Assembly (NCBI RefSeq): GCF_037975245.1
Contig: NC_092580.1
Coordinates: 14,791,001 to 14,855,000, forward strand
Direction: 5' to 3'
Source: Apostichopus japonicus
Lineage: Eukaryota; Echinodermata; Holothuroidea; Aspidochirotida; Stichopodidae
Length of the DNA: 64,000 nucleotides
Shown here: positions 48,178 to 58,540 of the stretch, piece after piece
How the letters are laid out: every line of letters begins with the position of its first letter
Position numbering within the stretch: position 1 is the stretch's first letter
Position numbers and translations under genes: made by a program
Notes under the pieces: generated by a model
What the model saw: only the letters and a program-made list of their open reading frames with translations
Databases searched by the model: none
What the model was told of the DNA's origin: nothing

Positions 48178-49155
48178 AAATATTAATATTTATGGTAATC
48201 AGCAGCTGCTTAATGATTGGTTCGTACTATGAATATCTGAACAAATGAACGATAGAAAACTGACTGGAAAGTTACAAATTCGAGGAGAGCAAAGAAAACT
48301 GTGGCAAGAATGGGATCTGAATAAGTGCTCATTTTGCTTGGAGTTTGCCAACACTTTTTGGTTTGCAACTGATTTGTTACCGAAAAGACCACGTACAGTA
48401 TATGGCTGATAACTCACATGTTAAGATCAGCTGAACATTTTCAAAGACAAAATAGTTTGATTGAATGACATCCAATTATGTGCAAATAGGACATAGCTTT
48501 CACAGCTAGATTATGTGACACAAACTTCAGCTTCAAAGAGAGCTACAAAGTTTTCCTTGGAGCGTGTCTCAGATTCAGCCGATATTACAAATCCCCAACG
48601 AGAATTCAAATTATCCAGTGTGCGCCTGCTTATGTGTATACAGACTACAATTCAATTTCCAAATTCATTTCATGCATCTCTACTCTGGTCTCCCTGAAGT
48701 TTGCTTTTAATAATTCATCAATATCGTGATTTCTGACTTTCTAATGATTCTCAGAGCTGTTGCATGCTGCTAAATTTGGGACAAATCACTCGTCACTTTG
48801 TTATTACAAAACACTCTTTAGTATATGATCAAGGGACTCCCTTTTGCATCTAATCAAGTTGCCTGCATCATCAACGAATGGAGGAGTCGCCATAATTCAA
48901 GCGGATGAAGTTACATCCCGTCTCTCATATCCATTCCTGGCCTCCTCCTCCTCCTCTTACTGCCTTGCAACATCCTGCATCAATTTATAAGATGAGCATG
49001 GTGATGCTTACTGTATGTCGTTGACTACAGGTCTATACCTACTGTACTGTACATGGATGAATCTGTTGTCAGACATCGCATCTTACCGCAAACGATGACT
49101 ACAGAGGAATAACTCTTGATGACAAAACGCATCTCAGCATGAGCAAATTTGGGCC
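48178..49155. other. Intergenic or intronic, nothing recognised
   Basis: Short frames only. A small CTCCTC run near 48945. Confidence 0.5.
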
Positions 49156-49565
49156 ATAGTGAATCTTAAACTTTCCTTTGATGAGCTCTTTGATATTACA
49201 ATCAGACATAATGCAAACTTGGATGTTTCTTGTGGAGGCTGTCTATTTGTTTTAAATTTGGGAAAGATTTATGTTTAAGTTTTAAGTAAGCATTAGGATG
49301 TGTGTGTCAACTTAATGCATCTAGTGCCAATGCAAAATTTGAAATAGCTCAACCGAACTATGAAGAATAGTGAATCTTAAGTTTCCTTCGATAAATATTA
49401 CAATCAGACATAATGCAAACTTTGCGGTTTCTTGTGGGGGCTGTCTAGTGTCTACCTGATTTTAATTTGGGAGAGAGTTATGTTTAAGTAAGCAAAGAAT
49501 GTACTTGTCAACTTCATGCATAGTGCCAAAGCAAAATTTGGAATAGCTTGAACTGAACTATGAGG
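49156..49565. repeat. Tandem duplication, period 211 bp
   Basis: Copy 1 at 49156-49366 and copy 2 at 49367-49565 align along their whole length. Shared blocks include ATAGTGAATCTTAA, TACAATCAGACATAATGCAA and GGCTGTCTA, with many substitutions and small indels between the copies. An old two-unit segmental or satellite-like duplication with no coding frame. Confidence 0.9.
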
Positions 49566-50483
49566 ATCTTCAGTATGTTTATTTTGTTTTCTGTCTTGTT
49601 TGCCAGTGATAACAATCATCACTTTGAGGCCTTAACGATATCATGAGCCCTGTCTGTGATGAAAGTTCTCTGGATAATGTCAAACACTGAAGCAGATATA
49701 TGTCAAAGAATATAGACTAAAAGGAAATGACATTCAGCTTCCAGCTCGAACTGTAGTTCTGGTTATTAACAGTGTCTGATTGTTCAAGAAAACTAAATAT
49801 TGTTTCTGACAGAGGAACTACTTCTGAAAATTCACTTATTGACAAACTTGAGAGAGAAAGTAAAAATGTATATTAAAACATCCAAGTTTTGTCGCTACAA
49901 TGCAGTCAGAATTCCCGTGCTGACACACATGGGCCTGTGCCCAATGGAAACGCTATGAAGTGATACATTGTGCAGAAAGAAAACTCATAATGACTTCCAC
50001 ATTGTAATCATGACAGGGGAATTATGGCTGTAATGTAGTCAAGTACTTTACCAAACATCCACAGAAAGTAAGTCTCCAGACGGGAAAAGCATATGCTGTA
50101 CTTTTGAACCAGTCATTTTATGACTAAATTTGACCCTGTTTCAGGTATCTGCATTAAAAATGATTTTAACTCTGTATGGAAGAATTTAACTTCCAACTGA
50201 TTTTTTTAAAGTCTTTTAATTGTTTTCAAACAATCACCTCTGGGCTTTTAATAATTTTGAGTTCTTTTGCTTGAGTACTTGGTTTTGGAAAATGTTTTCA
50301 CTGAAAAAGAGTTGTGTCCCCAGAAAAACGTAAGCAATTTGAAGACGTTTCCCAGCTAAAATCTTGTGTCTGAGATGCAGAATCCTGTGTTCATGACAAT
50401 ATAGCTGTGGTAAAATTGTTGACAAAATGTTAATAGACTGGATAGATGAAAGTTAATACTGAATATGTGTACACACACTGTAA

Positions 50484-50580
50484 AAAGGGTTCATTATAAT
50501 GAGAGTTCATCTTAATGAGCGTTCAGTGAGAGTCCTTCATTCATTCATAATGAGAGATCATTGGAATGAGAATTCATTAC
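50484..50580. repeat. Degenerate 16-17-bp tandem repeat (TTCATTATAATGAGAG type)
   Basis: About five diverged units containing TTCAT, TAATGAG and ATGAGAG words, several of them palindromic (CTCATTATAATGAA). Confidence 0.6.
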
Positions 50581-51188
50581 ATAGTTCTTCGGTGAATCAC
50601 TACTAATAACCAGTTACTCCATTCATATTATATTCACTATCAACCATTGAACATAGAGCACAGTTTAAATAGGGGAAACTCAGCAGGACCAATGTGAGCC
50701 ATTAAAATCTAATCAAGGGTCGATTTCTCTGAGTTTGCCTCAGCATATGATGTTGACATATATCCATAGCATGGGAGCATGGTTATCAGTAAGATATAGT
50801 CTAGCACAAGGGTGGGCATGAAATTGATCTCATGAGCCAGACTGATATTATTGTAATATGATTCATAGCTGTTATAAGTTAGGGATGTGCATACTCCCAT
50901 ATCAGAAATGCAATTATATATTAATACTTTACGGGAAAATTAAAAGTGATACATTTATACAAGCGCACTGTCCATCTGTTACATGATGGAAGTGGTATCA
51001 TATGAATCCATCCACCTGTGGTCCACTGTCTAGCACATACTAATCGAGGTAAAACTTTGCAAAGCTTCTCACACACTAGCTATATTTCTTTGCATTTTCA
51101 GCTAATATATGTCATGCAACATGACTATTACTTGTTACTGCCCAATGTTGCTCATCTCTTCTTAAACCTTTTATGGTGGGTAATGAGG

Positions 51189-51225
51189 AGAGGGGAGGGG
51201 GAGGGGGGAGGGGGCAGGGAGAAGA
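51189..51225 (+). repeat. G-rich purine tract
   Basis: Purine run with many G4-G6 blocks (GAGGGGAGGGGGAGGGGGGA), quadruplex-prone on the plus strand. Confidence 0.8.
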
Positions 51226-52268
51226 GCAGACCTGCTTAAAAGATTAGCCATGTGTGGAGCTTGAGTGTTGACACCCAACAGGCGCTTCATGAAACGTGAA
51301 GTATATGTAATGCTCAAGGAAAATTTAGATGATATTTCCTCATTCCAAGTCAATTGATAATATTTCTAGTTCTTTCACAACTAAAGGGACATGTAGAAAT
51401 GAATTCACTCCATTTGTCCTTGCTTTCTATTTGAACCCAAAAAAGCGACATGTTTTCCGTTGAAGTCTGCATCAATTCTGAGGAGCTGATGTACTGTGTT
51501 ATGAAAATGTGTGTCAGAGGGGACAAGCCTGATCATGTGAAGCACAGCTCCTGCAGGTTAGAAAACCAAATATTAGGAAAATATACTAGCTATTCAAATA
51601 CAGCAAATTTGAGTTGTAGAAGAAGCAAAGCAAATAATTAACAGCTCGGAAGCATTTACCATAATTACAACAACAAAAATTGCAAAAGCCAGGAGGGGAG
51701 AGCTGACTATGATACTATACTGTGAGGATTCCCCAGACCTGGCTATACCACCCTCCTGGGAGGATAACTAATCAAATAAAAGTAAGTGTATTAAACTAGG
51801 TCAATCCAGTCACTCTTAATTGACTTTGAATCTTCAATGTGTGAAGGGTTATCTCTCCCAAACTAATAACGGTATTGCAGTGTGTAACTTGTACAGATAA
51901 AAGTTATTGATATATCACATGTAGCATGAATAAACCTATTGTTGGCAAGATCAGCATCTTTGTGACTAAAAGGACAATCCAGATAACTATCATGCTAAGT
52001 TTGAAATTGAAAACAATACAATTTTCAATGGAAGACTAGTCTGAGGATTTACGTCAATACCAAGTCATTGGACCGTAGATTTCTGTTCTACATCAAACTT
52101 AGTGAGAAACGTTTTATCTATTTTATAAAAAGAAATCACTATTGACTTAGGTTTATCAAGTTAATATTTACTGCACATTATATGCATACTCTGAAAGCAA
52201 AAATTGTTCAAACTTTTATATTCAGCACAGTACTAGCAGCTCTACACAGTACTAGCAGCACACTAAGA

Positions 52269-52322
52269 AAGTTCACTGAATTTGACAAAAAAAGCAAATA
52301 GACATACAAAGCATAAAAACCT
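52269..52322. repeat. 54-bp direct repeat, left copy
   Basis: Nearly identical to 52693-52745, sharing GCAAATAGACATACAAAGCA and its flanks. The copies lie 424 bp apart. A short CACAGTACTAGCAG tandem pair (52225 and 52245) lies just upstream. Confidence 0.92.
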
Positions 52323-52692
52323 CCTATAACAATTCAGAAAAGAATTTGAGCAGTGACCCATACATGGGTCACGGGAAAGTCAATTGGTTGGCACAGTACT
52401 AAATGTTACCAATTTACTAATGTAGTTAACGTGTTAGTAGAAGGAAAAGTGCATAAGTTCATTAACTGTGACAGATGAGAGAAAAGAGGATTAAATCAAG
52501 GTACCCTATAATCTTTATGTAATACAAAACAAATTGCTTGCCCTTTATTCAAATTGTGTTTAATTTCAGTGAAAACTTCTTAATGGAAAATTTCTTTTTT
52601 AATTATCTGCATCATTATTTAAATACTGAACATATCCACAATTATAAGTTCACTATTATGCTCATTACATGCGAATGTTTTTCTAGGTAAGG

Positions 52693-52745
52693 AAGTTCAC
52701 AGAATTGGACAAAAAAGCAAATAGACATACAAAGCATAAAAACCT
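52693..52745. repeat. 54-bp direct repeat, right copy
   Basis: Partner of 52269-52322, with three small differences. Confidence 0.92.
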
Positions 52746-54418
52746 ATTTGACACACCTTACATCTCATCATCATAATTTTTTGCCGATTATTCACTCAAA
52801 AGGGATTATGACAATTTTTTTCAAGAAATCTATAGGTAACATAGTTGATACACTTTAGTTCAGTATGTACAGTTAATGCTAGTGCTACATAAATAGTGTG
52901 CCTTGCATCCATTATTAATAACTTTGTAAACTAAAAATGTTTCTTTACTTTAGTATTAACAGAATACTGGCGTCAAGTGCTGCTTGCAAACCGATTCATC
53001 ACTTGTAATGAATAAGAATTTTTGCCTGCTTGCGACACCCCCGCTGCTGCAAGTGATTCATGCTGCCGTCATAAATTAGATGATGCAAAGGGTTTGCATG
53101 ATGGGATCTTTTACCGTTGCCATGGCAAGTTCCAAGGGGAGCAAACAGATACATGTACACAAGCATCATTCAATTCCAACAATCCGTACTGTAAATAAAT
53201 TTGTTGCTACCCAGAATTTCATAACGGCCAGAGCTACAGAACTAGCGATCCCTCAAACATTAACGAGTCGAGAGGAACGCGATAAATTAGCCAGATGAAT
53301 TAACGTACCACTGACTGTGGTACACACTACGGTATGCCTGAGTGAGGTTGAAATATATGGCAGATGTAATCAAATGTGAACGAGATCCAAGGTTTAATAC
53401 TGTCGGCCCAGTGAATGCAACTGACAGTGTTTGTCATTACTCACAATTTACAGTCTCCTTTGTACAATGCATATGTTTCAAGATTTGTAAAGTTCTCTCA
53501 ACTTACGAGTCCTGTAACACAAAGTCTACCTAAAGGCATTAAAAAATTGAATTACATGACAGTTTATGATCCAAAAAGATACATTGTTACATTGGTCATG
53601 CACTTTCCATTTCTTGAATCAAACAACTGGAAACTGGGCAAACATTGCAATAACTGTTGGAGAATAGTTCATAAGTAATAACATTTTCTCTATGCTTGGT
53701 TGCTTATCACAAACCTAAAAGCAAGGCCACAACTCTCAGTTTACTATTCTATTGGAAGTATTCCTATCTAGAACACAAACTGATTGGAGTAAATTCCAAA
53801 CCCATCCTCACTTACAAACTTTCAATTTGATCATTAAAACATTTTGCACTCTAGTTTATGGCCCCTATCCCCTCCCACACCCATCCACTTCACATCTCCG
53901 ACATTTCATACCATTTCCACTATATGGTCATGTGCCAATCAGCCCAATCCTTTACCCAACAGTAAAATCCCCCCCCCCCCCCTTGTCCTCTAACTCTAGC
54001 CAGTATCAATAGTAAAGTAGTTCAAGTGTCACATACAGGTAGGTATTAGTAGGATGTGGCAAAGGGTTTATATGGTAGCATGGTTCAGTGAGAAAGGAAG
54101 TGTACAGTGTCAAAGGGTAAAAGATCAACCAAGACCAAGGGGGGTTTTCACTGACTCCTATAAGAGACCTTTATCAGTTCTCCAGCACACTTTACAGTTG
54201 AGTGATTCAAATCCCAGGTTGATGATAACTCACTCAAAAGGCTATAATTTTAATAGTGAAAACATCTGGAAAAGAAATCACAGCCAACTGTCATTGGCAA
54301 AAGCTCATTTTTTGCTCTATTACAACAAAATGGACTGCAAGTATAATGTCAGGTCCCAGGTGCAATTCAACTACAAACATAGAGATTACTCTAAAACCAA
54401 CTGCTTGCTTGAGAACTG
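52746..54418. other. Intergenic or intronic, weak ORFs only
   Basis: Frames at 53080-53298 (72 codons, basic, locally higher GC) and 54054-54419 (121 codons) are open but resemble nothing I know and lack clear splice or start context. A poly-C run is at about 53970. Confidence 0.45.
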
Positions 54419-54468
54419 AAATGTTTTCTGCTCTGTATAAAGAAAACCTTTGGTAAATTGACTGCTGT
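54419..54468. repeat. 50-bp direct repeat, left copy
   Basis: Nearly identical to 54820-54870 (AAATGTTTTCTGCTCTGTAT... to ...TTGACTGCTGT), differing by one A insertion and one G/T change. The copies are 401 bp apart. Confidence 0.92.
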
Positions 54469-54730
54469 GAACCTATAACATAACATAACACATGGACGGA
54501 GAGAAACCTGCAATCATAAATTTTACGTAAATAAAAGGATACTTATGAGTTCTTCTTGGTACAGCAACAAAAGAAGGTCTCAGTAACTGAATTATCCAAG
54601 GATGATTCCAAAATCGTGAAAAATGGTCGTAAAATCACAAACGTAAATTTCGCGAAAAATTACGTGTAGTCTACAATTCCTGGTGGTAGATCCGGAAGGA
54701 GGAATTAGTGGGCGTGGCCCTGGGAGCGAG

Positions 54731-54836
54731 GGTGCAGTGCTAAAACGTTTCCAAATGTGTAGTTAGGTAGATAGGAAAGTGCAATTGTGGAGTGGTAAGA
54801 GAGGAGTGAAGTAAATCTAAAATGTTTTCTGCTCTG
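54731..54836. repeat. Dispersed repeat family C, copy 2
   Basis: Same-orientation partner of 26138-26252. It runs into the 50-bp direct repeat at 54820-54870, so that block may be the family's 3' part. Confidence 0.65.
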
Positions 54837-54870
54837 TATAAAAGAAAACCTTTTGTAAATTGACTGCTGT
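54820..54870. repeat. 50-bp direct repeat, right copy
   Basis: Partner of 54419-54468. The right copy overlaps the end of a family C repeat. Confidence 0.92.
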
Positions 54871-55782
54871 CAAATTTTAGCAGCAGGTTGCAGGTTTATA
54901 AGTTAAGCACAACCTTAATCTGAGTGCATCACACCAGTCAGAGTAATGTTTACATGTACTAGTGATCTAACATAGTTACATGTACTTCTACTGGTTCTAA
55001 TGGATTTGTGACATTCGTACATGTCTGTATTTGGAGCATTTTTCTTTTTAAGTCCACTTATCTATCTACCACTACATACATTGTAAAGTACTCATACTGA
55101 ACACTTGTACTACCAGCCTTCCACTAGAAGCTACTAAATGTTCTCTCACAGATGTACAGTATCATTGCTATATTAAGCTTTACTTTGCATCCAAATTAAT
55201 CACACACACACGTAATTAACATTTACTACTAGATGACTAAAACAAACCCGAGTTAATTATACAGTCATATGCAAATGATATGTTTAAACATAGTAAGATT
55301 TGAATACAATGAAAATTATCATTTAATTGAAAGATTTTTACTGGTACTTCTTTTGAATGGTTGTCAGGAAGATAATGGGCTCCACATTCAGGTTGATATG
55401 CTGGCTTACAGTGTTTAATGAAGTACAGTATATCATAACAAAACGCACACGAATATTACTATGGTATTTAAAGTGGGCATGTATGCATTTATGGGTACGA
55501 GAGGAAAGAAATTCATTACATTATGAAGTGAGTGAAACTCTTTCATTAAAACTAGTTCACTCATGGCACACTTTGATGAATTTAACATTGAATTTACTGA
55601 ACAAATGAACAATTTCATATGTAACTGACTTACTTCCAGTGTATACAGAAGTTATTTCACCTTACCAGCTGCACAAAAGGGACAAAAATATGACATTACA
55701 CACTACTAAACTGAGTTAAAATTTCCTTTCTTCAAATGTAAACTGATGGTGCACTTGATAATTTAGTGGTCTATCTCTCTCA
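54871..55782. other. Intergenic or intronic, nothing recognised
   Basis: AT-rich, with a short (CA)n at about 55203. No gene supported. Confidence 0.5.
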
Positions 55783-56025
55783 ATGTATGTATGTATGTAT
55801 ATTAGATCCTCCTGCAAGCAGGAACTCGCGAAGAAGCCTAATTGGCTTATCAAAGCCGCAAGCTGACCGAAGCCAGTCTCTCACATTCATATTTAACGTC
55901 CATGATTATGAATTGTTAATTGTCAACAACTCTGTAGTTGAGAGACATACATTAATCTGGGAGTGACTCGAACCGGGGACCTTATGATTGAAAGGCACCG
56001 GTGTTAACCACTGAGCTAACACTCC
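55783..56025 (-). mobile_element. tRNA-derived SINE (about 243 bp)
   Basis: On the minus strand a tRNA-like head starts at 56025 with GGAGTG. It carries a pol III A box (TAGCTCAGTGG, 56018-56008) and a B box (GGTTCGAGTCA, 55974-55964) 33 nt apart. The T-arm 3' strand is lost, so this is not a functional tRNA gene. A body of about 150 bp follows, with the hairpin block CCTGCTTGCAGG near its end, and then an (ATAC)n tail at 55802-55784, the usual SINE 3' tail. Head, body and simple-repeat tail together define the class. I could not find a clear target duplication. Confidence 0.85.
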
Positions 56026-56552
56026 AAAATATTACACAGTACTGCCTCTTGTCTCCTTTTTACAGTTTCCCTTTTAGCTCAAATGGCCTCTTTAGCCTTA
56101 CATGGCAGATGTTACAAATCAGTCATGTTGATAAAAAATTATAATGAGCTATCATTCCCTACAAAGAGTTAAGGAGAGGCAGTACTACAAGGGGTGTCTG
56201 TGGCGGCACAAGAAAATGCATTAATCCAAAGCTGTTTGCAGAGACCATGTACTAAGGGTATAATAAAGCATATTTCCTATCGTGGGCGGTTTGATGAAGA
56301 TTTCAGTAGGGGTACTAAACAGAGTACAGCAACTGTGGGAGACAAAGCACAGTATTGAACAGAGATCAGACTGCAAACTTTCAACACCTTATCAAATAGA
56401 CATCATGAATAATTTTCCCTTTAAGATTTACATACACTTCTATTTATCCAGCTTGGCTCCTTTCACTGACAGATGAATAGCACCACCTTGGCCATCAATC
56501 TTTTTTAAATTTAAAATATTCACTTTTTCTTTGTTCACTGAGAGTATTTTAA

Positions 56553-57178
56553 AGCAGCATTTTGCATCCTTTTCTATGATTTTTCTCAACATCACTGACT
56601 CCACTATGCCATAACGACATACATAACTAGCTTATCTATTTAAATCTTACTTCAAAATTCAAATGGTGGCATAAAAGTCGAAAAATTTGCAACTTTCAAC
56701 TTTGTTTTTCTCCAAATATTTTCCATTGGGATCCAAATAAACCTCGCCCATAATATGAATATTTAAACACTACGAACGTCATTGACCAATAGGCCTACGT
56801 AATACAACACCATGCTTGATTTGTGTACAGTCTATATGGCAGTTGTACCAGGGAGTTCCATAACAACCCCTGGTTGTACCAACGCAAAGTCTTGAATCTA
56901 TTTTTAGCAACGGCTCATAACTAAACCTGCATCTCTGATTGGTTGAATTCAAACTAGTGGGTTTGCGGAAACTGTATGCGATTAATTTTAACTGGGGAAT
57001 TTGTCGTGGACACTTTTCTCATTATCTGCAAAAATCCTTAATTACTCGCCAATTAACATTGTTGGCAGGGAAAAACTTGGCTAATATCTTAGTTTGCTGT
57101 TTTGTGATTGATATATGTAAAAAACTTGATGGACATGTCAAAAAAGTAGAAAACGGCGCCCAAATGCAAAATGCTGCT
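56553..57178. mobile_element. TTAA-flanked MITE (626 bp)
   Basis: Perfect 15-bp TIRs, AGCAGCATTTTGCAT at 56553-56567 and its complement at 57164-57178, are each bordered by TTAA (56549-56552 and 57179-57182). Similarity between the ends continues further inward with gaps, so the full TIR is longer and imperfect. A TTAA duplication suggests mobilisation by a piggyBac- or Kolobok-type transposase. No transposase is encoded. The 83-codon frame at 56939-57190 lies within it and runs through the right TIR, so I do not call it a gene. Several internal inverted words, such as CCAGGG...CCCTGG near 56849, suggest a foldback structure. Confidence 0.85.
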
Positions 57179-57182
57179 TTAA

Positions 57183-58338
57183 GTATATGATATTGACTGT
57201 GTGATTCATAGATCTACAGACAACACAAGTTCTTTCCACAAATGGGAAATTTCCTAGTGGCCCGCCTCCTCCTCACATATATGAATATTTTCCACACTGG
57301 TGCACGTTTCAACTGCAAGGCATCATAATACTGTAGAAAGACAGTAGGCATTTGGTCAGCATCTTCCAGTATAATTTTCTTCGTAAATTTCGCACAGCTC
57401 AATTACATGGCAAAGTTAGGGTGGTTGATACAAATTTGCATGCATAATCACTTGGCTGTTATTCTTTTCTTTCATGTTTCAAATTTTGAGATACCTTTTC
57501 TTTTATGTTTTCCTGTCAATCTCCTTTACTGGAAGCTCCAATCTTTCAAATAGTGCAAATACTAAGGCCAGGCCATGTGTAACCTAACAAAGAGAAGACC
57601 ACTGCTTGCACATTGTTTTTGGTTCCCAAAAAAGAAAACTTTGGTTTCACCTTTACCGATCTTGCAAGGTTGCAAAGTCCGCAATGACTATGACGCAAAG
57701 TCGGTAATTACAATTACGGTTAGATTCGTCCAACACGGCGACATAGAAAAAATGCTATACTCAAAGCCGTATTACTATTAAATTATTAAATGTTGATAAT
57801 ATAATGTAGTTAACATGTCTTCAAATGTCCAAATATGTTGTCTTTGTTGTGTTTATATGTTTGCAAAAGATGTTATTTCTTTGTTTTTTGTTGTTGGTTG
57901 ACTAATTTCTACAAAATGTGTACTCATAGTGTTTCATCCTGTTCACAGGCTTTTCAGAATTATGCAGCACATATAAGACTTCTTTCCATTGCTACCACGA
58001 TCAATTATATGCTAAACATTCAATCACTGCAAGGCATTGCAATATTCTGTTAGTACAAATGGTCTTCCACTAAGACAGCCCTACAATGGTAATAACAAAA
58101 TACTACCGTATTAATAATCAATATTTTTAAGCTTCGATCTGTCTATATTTTCTCACCAATAATGGATTTGCCACTTGATGTACAATCTCTTAATTTTATC
58201 ACTATGGCAACACTTGACAAGATTCTTCACTGACTCAGAGTAGCTTACAATGTCTTCTTAATTTATAGTGACAACCAGTGATACCTCGTCATTATTATTA
58301 CCTTCTTATCATCATATGAGGCTAAATGTTAGAAAACA
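57183..58338. other. Intergenic or intronic, nothing recognised
   Basis: Only short frames, for example 57575-57781, with no recognisable motif. Confidence 0.5.
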
Positions 58339-58540
58339 GGAAATTTTCCTTGTACGGAATAATTTATTCGGTATCGCATTGCAAAATGCTATGCAAGATG
58401 GGCAAATTGCTATAAAAGCAAGTGCATATATGGCAGGTTTTGTACACAGGTACCATAGTCTTTTGTAAAGGAACTTTCAGAGCCTTCAAAAGTGCTATAC
58501 AAACTTGGAGCACTGCATTATTCCCTGCCTTGTGAAATTC
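58339..58540 (+). repeat. Dispersed repeat family A, copy 4 (most complete)
   Basis: Starts GGAAATTTTCCTTGTACGGAATAA and ends GCATTATTCCCTGCCTTGTGAAATT, giving imperfect inverted ends. The internal block includes GCATTGCAAAATGCTATGCAA. About 200 bp with no coding potential, MITE-like. Four copies in 64 kb imply high genomic copy number. Confidence 0.7.

Larger units (their letters stand above)
49566..52268. other. Intergenic or intronic, simple repeats only
   Basis: Contains the degenerate TTCATTATAATGAG array and a G-rich tract. No gene supported. Confidence 0.5.

Noticed and set aside
53080-53298. 72-codon ORF with locally higher GC
   Set aside because: Basic, low-similarity peptide without splice or start context. 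Too weak to call.
54054-54419. 121-codon plus-strand ORF
   Set aside because: No recognised domain, and its end coincides with the start of a duplicated repeat block. Most likely chance within repetitive DNA.
55959-56025. A functional tRNA gene
   Set aside because: The A and B boxes are present but the T-arm 3' strand is missing and the anticodon loop is 8 nt. It is the head of a SINE.
56939-57190. 83-codon ORF
   Set aside because: Lies inside the TTAA-flanked MITE and reads through its right terminal repeat.
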